Shown: positions 26,606 to 34,810, counted from the first letter of the stretch. The stretch is DNA of 64,000 nt from Clostridiales bacterium UBA6114 (GCA_002423435.1 DIWE01000011.1:100703-164702), one strand, 5' to 3'. The notes: a model not told the origin generated them from the sequence alone. Numbers and translations: made by a program.

Positions 26606-26790
26606 TGGATGCAATAAAATCTTCGAACGTAATCATATCACAAGGCACATTTACGTGTCAACAGAAAAGAAAAAAATTAAAATAATACGCTGAAATACAG
26701 ATATATTTGCTGCAAAGTAGTCGATTTAAACAAAAAAGAGCTGTAATTATTATAAAATAATACAAATATTCAATAATGGCAAGTTAATAA

Positions 26791-26819
26791 TTGACAAATC
26801 AAATCGGCATGCCTATAAT
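26791..26819 (+). promoter_or_regulatory. Consensus sigma-A promoter
   Basis: TTGACA at 26791-26796 and TATAAT at 26814-26819 with exactly 17 bp between them, a perfect match to the housekeeping promoter. Transcription would start near 26826 and run right into the small ORF and gntR. The operator palindrome at 26837-26846 overlaps the first transcribed bases. Confidence 0.85.
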
Positions 26820-26836
26820 AGCCATAGATGCTTAGT

Positions 26837-26846
26837 TTGTATACAA
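26837..26846. promoter_or_regulatory. TTGTATACAA operator-like palindrome, right copy
   Basis: Identical to the palindrome at 26596-26605 and placed about 18 bp after the TATAAT box, where a bound repressor would block initiation or clearance. It suggests autoregulation by the GntR protein encoded at 27292. Confidence 0.65.
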
Positions 26847-26938
26847 TGCAATTGATAGATTGTATCCGAAGAAGACGATAACAGCAGTAGGCAGAAGGGC
26901 TACATACAATAAAAAAGTCGACGATTTTCCGCAACCTT

Positions 26939-27181
26939 ATGAAGAGGGACGAGCTGATTGCAGCGCCCGGAGTGACTACGACGCTGTATGGACGGCTGGC
27001 GATCTATGCAAACGCCACGCTCAAGGCCGGCATCCCGGGCGTAAACAGACTGCTCGAATATTTAAGAGAGAAAGACACGACAGACGGGTGCGACGACACC
27101 CTGATGATAACCTCCGAGAAAAGGCATGAAATTCTCGACAAGGAGTACTTTAAGAACCTGATCGCAAGGTATCAGGGATAG
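26939..27181 (+). CDS. Small hypothetical protein (80 residues)
   Basis: The frame opens at ATG 26939 after an in-frame TAG at 26888 and codes for 80 residues without signal peptide or membrane segment. Codon use resembles neighbouring genes and the C-terminal half (LMITSEKRHEILDKEYFKNL) looks protein-like. No Shine-Dalgarno sequence precedes the ATG. The upstream bases in the next frame (from TTG 26860) also look protein-like, so a frameshifted or decayed gene is possible. It would be the first product of the consensus promoter. No family recognised. Confidence 0.45.
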   Translation: MKRDELIAAPGVTTTLYGRLAIYANATLKAGIPGVNRLLEYLREKDTTDGCDDTLMITSEKRHEILDKEYFKNLIARYQG

Positions 27182-27210
27182 CTTTGAGTATTGCTGCGTG
27201 ATATCATATC

Positions 27211-27269
27211 ATTGCAGCCGGGCGGGATGCCGGAGCCGCCGATCACAGCGGATAAGCGCCGGCTGCAAT
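27211..27269 (+). terminator. Inverted repeat between the small ORF and gntR
   Basis: ATTGCAGCCGG (27211-27221) pairs with CCGGCTGCAAT (27259-27269), 11 bp perfect, followed by TTTCTG. The interior is GC-rich. It may end or attenuate transcription from the upstream promoter before gntR. Confidence 0.5.
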
Positions 27270-27291
27270 TTCTGTGTGAGGAAGGTGCACC

Positions 27292-27966
27292 ATGGACAAT
27301 AAAGCGGATCATAAAAAGGTTTCTATGAGAGAGAGGGCTTTCTCTCAGCTGCAGAGCGCGATCATATCGGGGGAGATCCGCCCGGGCGAGCGCATCGTCG
27401 AGGATGCTCTGGCGGCGAAATTCAACGTGAGCCGGACGCCCCTGCGCGAGGCGATTCATAAGCTTGAACAGGACGGATTGCTTGAGCGGGGAGCAAACCG
27501 GGGGATGATCGTCGCAAAGCTGTCCCTCGCTGAGGCGCGCGAGCTGTATGATGTCAGGGCGTGCCTGGAGGGGCTGGCCGCATGGCACGCCGCCAAAAAC
27601 CTCTCGGATGAGGCGCGCCTGGAACTGCAGGAACGGTTTGAAAGCTCCTATGCGTTGGACAGCGAAACCGGAAAGCTTAAGATCGTAGACAGATGCGCGT
27701 GGGTGCACGAATATATCCTGGAAAACTGCAACCACAGCATTTGTGTCGAGCACCTTAAGAAGCTTTACCTGCATCTGGCGCGCTATCAGTATCTGACGCG
27801 ATGGATGCGGGGAACAAGGCAGGTGACGCATCGGGAGCACAGCATCGTGATTCAAAGCCTGATCCTCGGCGACAGCTTTGGGGCGGAAGCGGCGATGCGA
27901 AACCACAACCGCATTTCCGGAAAGCTTGCGGAGAATGCTCTCTCCCAGATGATTAAGCAGCCTTGA
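27292..27966 (+). CDS. GntR-family regulator with FCD ligand domain
   Basis: 224 residues. The winged helix occupies residues 5-75 with AIISGEIRPGERIVEDALAA and FNVSRTPLREAIHKLEQDGL. The C-terminal part is an all-helical FCD domain, with ARELYDVRACLEGLAAW and the metal/ligand His region HREHSIVIQSLILGD. FCD regulators respond to small carboxylates. GAGGAAGG precedes the ATG. It stands at the head of a TctCBA uptake operon and beside two matching palindromes, so it likely senses the imported acid. Confidence 0.9.
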   Translation: MDNKADHKKVSMRERAFSQLQSAIISGEIRPGERIVEDALAAKFNVSRTPLREAIHKLEQDGLLERGANRGMIVAKLSLAEARELYDVRACLEGLAAWHAAKNLSDEARLELQERFESSYALDSETGKLKIVDRCAWVHEYILENCNHSICVEHLKKLYLHLARYQYLTRWMRGTRQVTHREHSIVIQSLILGDSFGAEAAMRNHNRISGKLAENALSQMIKQP

Positions 27967-28088
27967 ATGCGCGGCGGTAAAACGGAGGAAAGTGCGGCGG
28001 CGCATAGCGGGGGCTTGTAATTTCCTGGGCTGTTTATTCCTTCAGAAGAGGTAAATATAAGCAGGAAAAAAGAAATGGAGGGTTTTAC

Positions 28089-29144
28089 ATGAAAACAAAA
28101 CTGTTCGGAGCACTCGCGGTCTTGCTTGCGCTGACATTGATTATGGCGGGCTGCAGCGGCTCATCATCCGCGCCGTCTTCCGCTGCGTCGGGAGCCTCGG
28201 CACCCGCGGAATCGTCCTCCGCTCCGGCCGCGTCAGAGCCGAAAGTCGATTTCCCGAAGGGCCCTGTCACAATTATTGTGCCATCCGCGCCCGGCGGCGG
28301 GCAGGACATCAGCGTACGAATCATCGCAAAATATCTTGAAAAGCATCTCGGCACCACTACTGTTGTTGAAAACGTAGAGGAAGGCAGCGGGCTGACCGCC
28401 CTTCTGGAGGTTGCCAAAGGTAAGTCGGACGGCTATACTCTTATCACCGCCACCTGCGTGGGCTATCTCGGTGCGCCCCAACAGCAGGATGTCGGCTTCA
28501 ATCCCCTGACCGATATGATTACCCTTGCTTCCCAGGGCACGGTCCCCATGATTATTGCCGCTTCTCCCCACGCACCCGCCAAAACGGCTGACGATTTTAT
28601 TTCCTATGCAAAGGCGCATCCGGGCGAGCTTTCGATCGCGGTCTCCGGTGTCGTCAATATTGCACCTATGGCAGCCGCAAGCTCATTCAACGCTCTCGGC
28701 CTGGAACTTAAATTTGTTCCCACCAACGGAGCCGCCGAGTCGGTCGCCCTGGCGCTCGGAGATCATACCGAGTATTGTATTGCACCGGCTTCGACCCTTT
28801 CAAGCCATGTCCAGGAGGGCACGCTGACGCCGCTTTACGACACCGGCTCTCTGGACGAAAACATCTTCAATGTTCCGAACATCGCAGCTCTTGGCCATCC
28901 CGAGGCGGCCCTTCCGTATTTCCGCGTAATCGGCTGCCGCAGCGGGACTCCCGATGCGGTCGTGGATATTCTTCGCAAGGCGATTACCGATACGCTCAAC
29001 GATCCGGAATGTCAGGCGGCGATGGAAAAGGCCAACGATCCGCTGATGGGCGTTATTACCGATCCGGCCAAGCTGCAGCCGTTGCTTGAGAGCAACTATA
29101 AGTCCTATGGAGAACTGATGAAGCAGCTTACCCTTGGGCAGTGA
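28089..29144 (+). CDS. tctC: TTT transporter substrate-binding lipoprotein (TctC family)
   Basis: 351 residues. Lipoprotein signal ends LIMAGC with Cys22, then a Ser/Ala-rich linker to about residue 50. The mature domain has VTIIVPSAPGGGQDISVRI and EEGSGLTALLEVAKGKSDGYTL, classic TctC/Bug blocks in which backbone and waters bind a carboxylate. ATGGAGGG precedes the ATG. First gene of tctC-tctB-tctA, the tripartite tricarboxylate transporter family; substrate is some organic acid. Confidence 0.9.
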   Translation: MKTKLFGALAVLLALTLIMAGCSGSSSAPSSAASGASAPAESSSAPAASEPKVDFPKGPVTIIVPSAPGGGQDISVRIIAKYLEKHLGTTTVVENVEEGSGLTALLEVAKGKSDGYTLITATCVGYLGAPQQQDVGFNPLTDMITLASQGTVPMIIAASPHAPAKTADDFISYAKAHPGELSIAVSGVVNIAPMAAASSFNALGLELKFVPTNGAAESVALALGDHTEYCIAPASTLSSHVQEGTLTPLYDTGSLDENIFNVPNIAALGHPEAALPYFRVIGCRSGTPDAVVDILRKAITDTLNDPECQAAMEKANDPLMGVITDPAKLQPLLESNYKSYGELMKQLTLGQ

Positions 29145-29173
29145 TTATGTCGACGAATTCAAAGGAGGTTCCT

Positions 29174-29635
29174 GTGAAACCGATAAACTCGTATCCGGTC
29201 CGCCTCGCGACGATTGAACGAATCCTGGCGGTAGTCGGTCTTTGTTTTTCAATTTTTATGGAAGTATACCTTAAATGCTCTACTTGGGCAAAAGTGACGT
29301 CGGTCAACAGTCCGGCCTTTTTCCCTTCGCTTGTGGCAGCGGGTTTTTTGATTGTCGCGGCCTTGTTGTTTCTGACAAGCTTCAAAACCGACAAGACGAA
29401 AATAGTAAACGTTAACCTGCTGGGCCTTTTGGTCTGTATTTTGTGGGCAGTTGCTTCCATTTTAAGCCAATACATCGGCTTCCTTCTGTCAAGCATTATT
29501 GTTCTGGTGATCACCATGGTGCTTTGGGGTGTAAAAAGCAAATTGAAAATCATTATCACCAGCGTGGCTGTCCCGGTCTTTTTCTATCTGGTTTTCGGCT
29601 ATATTTTACATGTTCGTTTCTTTACCCTGTTTTAA
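29174..29635 (+). CDS. tctB: TTT transporter small membrane subunit (TctB family)
   Basis: 153 residues with four hydrophobic segments (about 14-32, 48-66, 78-98, 110-150 split). The best start is GTG 29174, directly behind AAAGGAGGTTCCT; upstream GTG 29141 and ATG 29147 lack such a site and overlap the tctC end. TctB is the poorly conserved four-helix partner of TctA. Position between tctC and tctA is diagnostic. Confidence 0.8.
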   Translation: MKPINSYPVRLATIERILAVVGLCFSIFMEVYLKCSTWAKVTSVNSPAFFPSLVAAGFLIVAALLFLTSFKTDKTKIVNVNLLGLLVCILWAVASILSQYIGFLLSSIIVLVITMVLWGVKSKLKIIITSVAVPVFFYLVFGYILHVRFFTLF

Positions 29636-29727
29636 GGGTTTCCGAGCGACAAAAAACGACCGGGGCATTGCACGGTTTTAATGCCGCGATGCCCCGGCGG
29701 AAAATCTGCTTTGAAGAAAGGAAGCTG

Positions 29728-31248
29728 ATGGAATTGTCTGATATGATGCTCGAAGGCCTGAAGGGTATGCTTACCTTGCATGCGATCCTCTTTATGGCTA
29801 TAGGTATGGTAATCGGAATGATATTCGGCTGCATTCCCGGCCTGACGGGCGGTATCGCCATTGCGCTTTGCCTGCCGTTCACCTTTTATATGGATGTCCT
29901 GCCGTCAATGGCGCTGCTGATCGGAATCTACACAGGCTCGGAATTCGGCGGAAGTATCCCGGCTATTCTAGTCGGAACCCCTGGCACGCCTCAGGCCAGC
30001 ATGACGGTTTTCGACGGCTTTCCCCTTGCGAAAAAAGGGGAGGCCGGAAGGGCGCTTAAAATGGCGCTGTATGCCTCCTCGTGCGGAAACTTTTTTGCCA
30101 GCTTTTGTACAATTTTTTTGCTGGTCGGCCTTTCCAAGTTCGCACTGATGATGGGCCCGGCGGAGTTGTTTTCCGTGATACTCTTCTCCATTATACTGAT
30201 TGCCACCATCGGGTCGTCGGGCTCATGGATCAAGGGTCTTATGGGAACGATGATCGGCCTGTTTTTCAGCTTTATCGGAACCGATCCGATCACCGGCGTG
30301 CCGCGCTTTGTGTTCAGTTATCAACTGCTCGGCGGAATCGAGCTTGTTCCCGTATTGATGGGCCTGTTCGTAGGCTCGGGACTGCTTACGACAGTGAATG
30401 TTCACTCAAAAAAGCTTGAGTTCCAGACGTATAAGAACTCCGACAAGAGGTTTACGAAAGCGGAATTAAAAACATGTGCCCCGCTTATCGTCAGCGGTTC
30501 GTTTATCGGCGCCATCATCGGTGCGCTGCCCGGACTGAACGCCGCGATCAGCGCAACGCTCAATTACACCTTCGCAAAACGGATTTCGAAGCACCCCGAA
30601 CAGTTCGGCACCGGCATCATCGAGGGTGTCTGCGCGCCGGAATGCGCCAATAACGCCACGGCGGGCCCGACACTGGCTCCCCTGCTCACAATGGGAATTC
30701 CCGGCAGCGGCACCGCGGCCATTTTCATGGGCGCATTGATGATTCAGGGAGTTCAGGTGGGACCGACAATCTTCCGCGATTACGGCTATGTGGTGTACGG
30801 CATTTTCTTCGCGATCCTGATCTGCACGATTTTAATGGTGATTATCGGCAGAGTCATTCTTGGCGGAGCCCAGTATATTGCGTTGATTCCCGCCGAGATC
30901 CTCAATCCGATTATCATTTTCACCTGTATCGCCGGCGCGTTCGCAGGAAACTCTTCGATATTCGACGTCTATATGTTCATACTCTTCATGCTCGTAGGAT
31001 ATTTGATCCATCTGGTGAAAATACCTGTCCTGCCCCTGCTGATTTCCTATCTGCTCGGCGGTATGCTGGAGGCCAACTTCAGACGTGCGCTCGTCCTTTC
31101 GGACGGAGGTATGTCAATCTTCTTCACACATAAAATCTCCTGTGTTTTTATCATAATTACGCTTGTTATTTTGGTATACGCAATCTTTGAACCGCAGATC
31201 AAAAAAATTATGCACAGAAAGGAGCGGAACAAGGTTAATGTCGCTTAA
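29728..31248 (+). CDS. tctA: TTT transporter large membrane subunit (TctA family)
   Basis: 506 residues, usual for TctA. Conserved GMIFGCIPGLTGGIAIAL, NIPGTP-like LVGTPGTPQASMTVFDG and GIPGSGTAAIFMGALMIQG blocks mark the two repeated halves. About eleven hydrophobic segments. ATG 29728 is preceded by GAAAGGAAG; a much longer frame open from 29443 is only read-through of another frame. Its 3' end overlaps the metallo-hydrolase gene. Confidence 0.92.
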   Translation: MELSDMMLEGLKGMLTLHAILFMAIGMVIGMIFGCIPGLTGGIAIALCLPFTFYMDVLPSMALLIGIYTGSEFGGSIPAILVGTPGTPQASMTVFDGFPLAKKGEAGRALKMALYASSCGNFFASFCTIFLLVGLSKFALMMGPAELFSVILFSIILIATIGSSGSWIKGLMGTMIGLFFSFIGTDPITGVPRFVFSYQLLGGIELVPVLMGLFVGSGLLTTVNVHSKKLEFQTYKNSDKRFTKAELKTCAPLIVSGSFIGAIIGALPGLNAAISATLNYTFAKRISKHPEQFGTGIIEGVCAPECANNATAGPTLAPLLTMGIPGSGTAAIFMGALMIQGVQVGPTIFRDYGYVVYGIFFAILICTILMVIIGRVILGGAQYIALIPAEILNPIIIFTCIAGAFAGNSSIFDVYMFILFMLVGYLIHLVKIPVLPLLISYLLGGMLEANFRRALVLSDGGMSIFFTHKISCVFIIITLVILVYAIFEPQIKKIMHRKERNKVNVA

Positions 31249-31969
31249 AATTAAATGGATCGGCAATGCGTTTTTTACGCTTCAGACCGAAAATAAGCTG
31301 CTCTTTGTGGACCCATGGATCAAAAACAATAAGGGCGTCTTAATGACGATGGACGAAGCATTTGCGATGAAACCGGACTATGTGCTGGTTACGCACGGAC
31401 ACCCCGGCCACTACGGCCGCGGCGATTCGGTCGAAATTGCGAACACGGTCGGCTGTCCCTATATCTCCACGACAGAGGTCGTAAAATACACATTGGGGAA
31501 GGGCCTGTTGAAAGCGCCGTATATCGGAATGGCACCCGGTTCGAAAATCTATCTCGACGGCATGGAAATCGAGCTCTACAGCGCAAAGCATCCCCCGATT
31601 GAGATCGATCCGGTCTGGCGGGAGGTTCCCGGCGAGCCGAACGGATTCTATGTGATCGGCATAGACGGGAAGGTCGTGATGCAGGTCGGGGATACGGAGC
31701 AGGACGCCGTTTATGAGAAGGTGGCGCAAAATCATCATGTAGACGTTGCAATGCTTCCGATCAAAGGCGGCAGCGACGCATTAAAACGCGATTCGGAAAT
31801 TATTACCCTCTTATCGATCATTGACGTCGTAAAACCGGACAAGGTTTTGATCCATAACCGCTGGAAGCCGGAGCGGCCCGCGTACGAGGCCTTTGCCAAG
31901 GGGATCGCCGGTCTTGCGCTGAAAAGCGAGATCTATCCCCAGATGATCGGAACCGAAGTTCTGCTTTGA
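31238..31969 (+). CDS. Metallo-beta-lactamase-fold hydrolase (UlaG/UPF0173-like) with altered metal motif
   Basis: 243 residues. KIKWIGNAFFTLQTENKLLF is the typical first strand pair of the UPF0173/UlaG branch. The metal motif HxHxDH reads HGHPGH (His53, His55, His58), so the Asp that normally binds the second metal is Gly57. SAKHPP and VGDTEQDAV supply later His and Asp ligands. A single metal or different chemistry is possible. It overlaps tctA by 11 bases and so belongs to the transport operon; it may act on the imported compound, for instance a lactone. Substrate unknown. Confidence 0.8.
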   Translation: MSLKIKWIGNAFFTLQTENKLLFVDPWIKNNKGVLMTMDEAFAMKPDYVLVTHGHPGHYGRGDSVEIANTVGCPYISTTEVVKYTLGKGLLKAPYIGMAPGSKIYLDGMEIELYSAKHPPIEIDPVWREVPGEPNGFYVIGIDGKVVMQVGDTEQDAVYEKVAQNHHVDVAMLPIKGGSDALKRDSEIITLLSIIDVVKPDKVLIHNRWKPERPAYEAFAKGIAGLALKSEIYPQMIGTEVLL

Positions 31970-32073
31970 CGCAAGACCATTGCGGGAAGGATTTGCTCCA
32001 TATAATCACAGTGCGGTCTTTTTTCGGACCCATAAACAGAGAAAATGGGTTTTTAGCCGCACTTAAAACAAAC

Positions 32074-32105
32074 AAAATGGCTGAAACAGTTGTTTCGGCC
32101 ATTTT
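32074..32105 (+). terminator. Rho-independent terminator after the tct/metallo-hydrolase operon
   Basis: A 15-bp stem (32074-32088 with 32091-32105, one G-U pair) with a tiny loop ends in TTTTTATATTTTT. It lies 105 bp past the metallo-hydrolase stop. Confidence 0.75.
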
Positions 32106-32179
32106 TATATTTTTCAGACGTTTAACTTGCCGCACTTGTTTTTGATATTGGCAGCTATCTTATATGAGAGATCGCAAGG

Positions 32180-32210
32180 TTATTGACATATGTCAATAAC
32201 GCATTATAAT
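32180..32210 (+). promoter_or_regulatory. Promoter with embedded palindromic operator
   Basis: TTATTGACATATGTCAATAA (32180-32199) is a perfect 20-bp palindrome that contains the -35 TTGACA (32183-32188). A TATAAT follows at 32205-32210 with a 16-bp spacer. Binding of a dimer to the palindrome would cover the -35 box. The core recurs at 32223-32234. Confidence 0.78.
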
Positions 32211-32222
32211 AGAAATTGCAAA

Positions 32223-32234
32223 TGACATATGTCA
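32223..32234. promoter_or_regulatory. Second TGACATATGTCA operator copy
   Basis: TGACATATGTCA repeats the core of the upstream palindrome (32184-32195), 39 bp centre to centre, just past the expected transcription start and before the DUF134 gene. A pair of sites about four helical turns apart fits cooperative binding or looping by one regulator, perhaps the DUF134 protein itself. Confidence 0.7.
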
Positions 32235-32291
32235 ATAAATTTCTGTTTGGCAGGAAGATGGGGAAAGACCGGGTAATGGGGTGGAATTTGA

Positions 32292-32663
32292 ATGTCGAGG
32301 CCGAGAAAATGCAGAAGAGTATGCTGCCTGCCGGGAAGCGGCAGCTTTGGCCCGCTCGACTCCGCGCTTACTGAGGGGCGGATTGTCATTATGAGCGTGG
32401 ATGAATACGAAACGATCAGGCTGATCGATTTGCAGGGTTTTACACAGGAGGAATGCGCTGACCAGATGAACATCGCGCGCACGACGGTTCAGGGTATTTA
32501 CAATGAAGCGAGGAAAAAGCTTGCCGACACTCTTGTAAACGGAAAAGTGCTGAGGATAGAAGGCGGCGATTATCAGCTGTGCGACGGCCTCGAGAAGCAC
32601 TGCGGCTGCGGCGGATGCAGGAGACACAGAAATGGCGGCGGGGTTTCGAATGACGGCAAATAA
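32292..32663 (+). CDS. DUF134-family DNA-binding regulator
   Basis: 123 residues. MSRPRKCRRV at the start and the sigma-like helix-turn-helix (MSVDEYETIRLIDLQGFTQE, then MNIARTTVQGIYNEARKKLA) are DUF134 hallmarks. The C-terminal CGCGGCRRHR and earlier Cys residues could bind a metal or Fe-S cluster. DUF134 genes are often next to NifX/NafY-like or Mrp-type Fe-S genes; here the partner is an MBL protein and permeases instead. It leads the operon 32292-35023 behind twin palindromes. Confidence 0.85.
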   Translation: MSRPRKCRRVCCLPGSGSFGPLDSALTEGRIVIMSVDEYETIRLIDLQGFTQEECADQMNIARTTVQGIYNEARKKLADTLVNGKVLRIEGGDYQLCDGLEKHCGCGGCRRHRNGGGVSNDGK

Positions 32664-32721
32664 AGAGAATTGCTCCTGCAAAGAAAACACATATTTATTT
32701 CCGAAAGGTATGTAGCTTAAT

Positions 32722-33546
32722 ATGATTATAAAGGCTTTGACGGAAAACACATCCGTTTCCGAAGAATACGGAAGCGAACACGGGCTGAGCTTATATATTG
32801 AAACAAAAAAACACAGAATCCTGTTCGACATGGGGAAAAGCGATTTGTTTTTGGAAAACGCAAAAAAAATGGGCGTTAATATTGCCGACGTCGATGTGGC
32901 CGTCATTTCCCATGGACATTCCGACCATGGCGGCGGGCTGGAGGCTTTCTTAAATGAAAACTCCAAAGCCGGAATTTATGTTCATAACAGGGCATTTGAA
33001 GGGCACTACTCGATGCGGACGAACAGAACGACTGCGGATATCGGTCTTGACGTTTCGCTTATGGGAAATGAACAAATTGTTCTTACCGGGGATTATTTGA
33101 GGATCGATGATGAGCTGGAGCTGTTTTCAAGTATTAAAGGAAGAGAGCTTATCTCATTGTCCAATAAGGTGTTGTTGGTGGAAAATGGAGACAGGCTGGC
33201 TGAGGATTCCTTTGCCCATGAACAAAACTTAATTATTACCGAAGACGGAAAAATTGTGCTTCTGGGGGGATGTGCCCACAATGGAATCGTAAATATTGTA
33301 AAGCACCTGATTGAGATGAAGGGCAGGGCTGCGGACTACGTGATCGGCGGCTTTCATCTCTATAATCCGGCTACCAGCAAAAGCGAATCGCCGGCATTGA
33401 TCGGCAAAATAGCAAAAAGCTTAACAGATACCGCCTCCTTTTATTACACCTGCCACTGCACGGGGCTTACAGCCTTTGCACAACTCAAGGAAATCATGAA
33501 GGATAAAATTCAATATCTGGCCACGGGAAATGTACTCGAAATATAA
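32722..33546 (+). CDS. MBL-fold metallo-hydrolase (dihydropterin-type branch)
   Basis: 274 residues. SHGHSDHGGGL (His64, His66, Asp68, His69) is the intact dinuclear metal motif, with LLGGCAHNGIVN and GGFHLY supplying later ligands. This branch contains proteins annotated as 7,8-dihydropterin-6-methyl-4-(beta-D-ribofuranosyl)-aminobenzene-5'-phosphate synthase, but most members are uncharacterised. AAAGGTATG-like sequence precedes the ATG at moderate strength. Second gene of the DUF134 operon. Confidence 0.83.
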   Translation: MIIKALTENTSVSEEYGSEHGLSLYIETKKHRILFDMGKSDLFLENAKKMGVNIADVDVAVISHGHSDHGGGLEAFLNENSKAGIYVHNRAFEGHYSMRTNRTTADIGLDVSLMGNEQIVLTGDYLRIDDELELFSSIKGRELISLSNKVLLVENGDRLAEDSFAHEQNLIITEDGKIVLLGGCAHNGIVNIVKHLIEMKGRAADYVIGGFHLYNPATSKSESPALIGKIAKSLTDTASFYYTCHCTGLTAFAQLKEIMKDKIQYLATGNVLEI

Positions 33547-33574
33547 CTGTAAAAATATAAAGGAGACACGAAAA

Positions 33575-33685
33575 ATGAGCGAAAACTTAAGCCATCATTT
33601 TTCCGCGTGCAATGGAAAGACGGGATCGGGAATAAGCATCGATATTATGGCGGATGCGGACATAAAAAATGAGGTCCGGGTATGA
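33575..33685 (+). CDS. Small peptide gene (36 residues) in the DUF134-permease operon
   Basis: ATG 33575 follows AAGGAGA at nine bases and the frame ends at TGA 33683-33685, overlapping the next ATG (33682) by four bases in the ATGA pattern typical of coupled genes. The peptide has a His-His-Phe-Ser-Ala-Cys stretch near residue 7-12 and no hydrophobic helix. The ribosome site and coupling argue it is translated. It might be a small metal-binding peptide or only a leader that couples translation of the permease. No family recognised. Confidence 0.6.
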   Translation: MSENLSHHFSACNGKTGSGISIDIMADADIKNEVRV

Positions 33686-34155
33686 CGGCTGCTTTGTATG
33701 TTCTCGCCGTTTCGGCAATCATAGCTTCCTTTATAAAAAGCAAAGAAAAAACCGTTCTCGCTTTGAAAAAAGCATGGAAGGCTTTTGAGAATATTCTGCC
33801 CCAATTTCTCTCTATTCTGATTTTCATCGGCGTCATGCTGGCAATCCTGACGCCTGAACAGATATCCCGTCTGCTCGGGGAAGAATCCGGATGGTTCGGC
33901 GTGCTGCTTGCCGCTTTGATCGGTTCGATTACCCTTATCCCCGCTTTTGTTGCCTTCCCCCTGGCGGCGGCGCTTCTAAAAAGCGGCGCGGGCTACATGC
34001 AGATCGCGGCGTTTGTTTCCACTCTCATGATGGTCGGCATCGTAACACTGCCGGTTGAAATCGGGTACTTTGGAAGGAAAGCGGCTCTCATCCGAAATGC
34101 CGCGGCTTTTTGCTTTTCGATGGTCGTCGCGCTGGTTATGGGGGCGGTTTTATGA
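33682..34155 (+). CDS. Permease half-protein 1 (DUF318/ArsP-like)
   Basis: 157 residues with four hydrophobic segments. FIGVMLAILTPEQISRLLGE and the GSITLIPAFVAFPLAAALL block resemble one half of the UPF0718/ArsP permease family, normally one polypeptide of about 300 residues. Here two adjacent coupled genes code for the halves. The cargo is unknown; the family includes transporters of metalloids, but nothing here points to arsenic. Confidence 0.78.
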   Translation: MTAALYVLAVSAIIASFIKSKEKTVLALKKAWKAFENILPQFLSILIFIGVMLAILTPEQISRLLGEESGWFGVLLAALIGSITLIPAFVAFPLAAALLKSGAGYMQIAAFVSTLMMVGIVTLPVEIGYFGRKAALIRNAAAFCFSMVVALVMGAVL

Positions 34156-34700
34156 GGGACAAAACAAAAAAACTGCTCAAGAGGTATCGGGTATTTTTCA
34201 TTCTGGCTGTTTTTAATATCGCACTTGTGGTGTTTTTCCCGGAGGTCGGCTTAAAATCCGTACGGCTGACATGGTCGAACCTGTTTGAGATGCTCTCTGT
34301 CCTTCCCCCGATCTTTATTTTGTTGGGGCTTTTGGACGTATGGGTCAAACGGGAAACGATGGTCAAATATATGGGAGAAGGCTCCGGGATCGTTGGTGTT
34401 TTACTTGCATTCTTCATAGGCTCCGCCGCCGCGGGTCCTCTATATGCGGCCTTCCCCGTTGCCGGGGTGCTTTTGAAAAAGGGCAGCAAGCTTTCCAATG
34501 TGCTCATTATGCTCGGCGCCTGGTCGACAACCAAAATCCCGCTTATATTGTTTGAAGCCTCCGCCCTTGGACTCAAATTTATGCTTATCAGATTGGCTAT
34601 CGATCTGATTGGAATCGCCGTCATCGCATATTTTACGGAAAAGCTCTTATCGAAAAATGAGAAGGAGGAAATTTACAAGAAAGCGCTTATTCGGGAATAG
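34152..34700 (+). CDS. Permease half-protein 2 (DUF318/ArsP-like)
   Basis: 182 residues, four to five hydrophobic segments. PPIFILLGLLDVWVKRETM and GSAAAGPLYAAFPVAGVLL mirror the pattern of half 1, and GAWSTTKIPLILFE is typical of the C-terminal half. ATG 34152 overlaps the previous stop by four bases, so both are made together and probably form a heterodimer. A cytoplasmic basic/acidic tail ends the protein. Confidence 0.8.
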   Translation: MRDKTKKLLKRYRVFFILAVFNIALVVFFPEVGLKSVRLTWSNLFEMLSVLPPIFILLGLLDVWVKRETMVKYMGEGSGIVGVLLAFFIGSAAAGPLYAAFPVAGVLLKKGSKLSNVLIMLGAWSTTKIPLILFEASALGLKFMLIRLAIDLIGIAVIAYFTEKLLSKNEKEEIYKKALIRE

Positions 34701-34810
34701 GTTTTCAGTGATAAGCTTTTTCCTCTCCGGCAGCTTTTATCGGTCCCTTCGGTACTATTTGTCATGCAGATCCATAGAATATAAAAAGCGAATTTTAAGG
34801 AGAAGTCGAT

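Larger units (their letters stand above)
26463..26938. other. AT-rich divergent control region upstream of the GntR module
   Basis: About 476 bp, strongly AT-rich. It holds two TTGTATACAA palindromes, a perfect consensus promoter pointing right, and probably a promoter for the leftward ferredoxin trio. A short frame starting TTG 26860 (YPKKTITAVGRR...) runs into the next gene in another frame but has no ribosome site. Confidence 0.6.
31970..32291. other. Intergenic region with terminator, promoter and twin palindromes
   Basis: 322 bp. It holds the terminator of the tct operon (32074-32105) and the promoter/operator region of the DUF134 operon (32180-32234). No gene seen. Confidence 0.7.

Noticed and set aside
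26860..27129. 89-residue frame starting TTG 26860 as the real gene
   Set aside because: The second half is Arg/Asp-rich like a shadow of the 80-residue frame, and no ribosome site precedes it; only a frameshift could rescue its first half.
29443..29727. N-terminal extension of the first TctA to 601 residues
   Set aside because: The added part overlaps tctB in another frame, lacks a ribosome site and has no resemblance to TctA.
33682..34700. Single permease gene interrupted by a frameshift
   Set aside because: Both halves have their own start with a clean ATGA overlap and full-length helices, which points to two coupled genes and not to decay.
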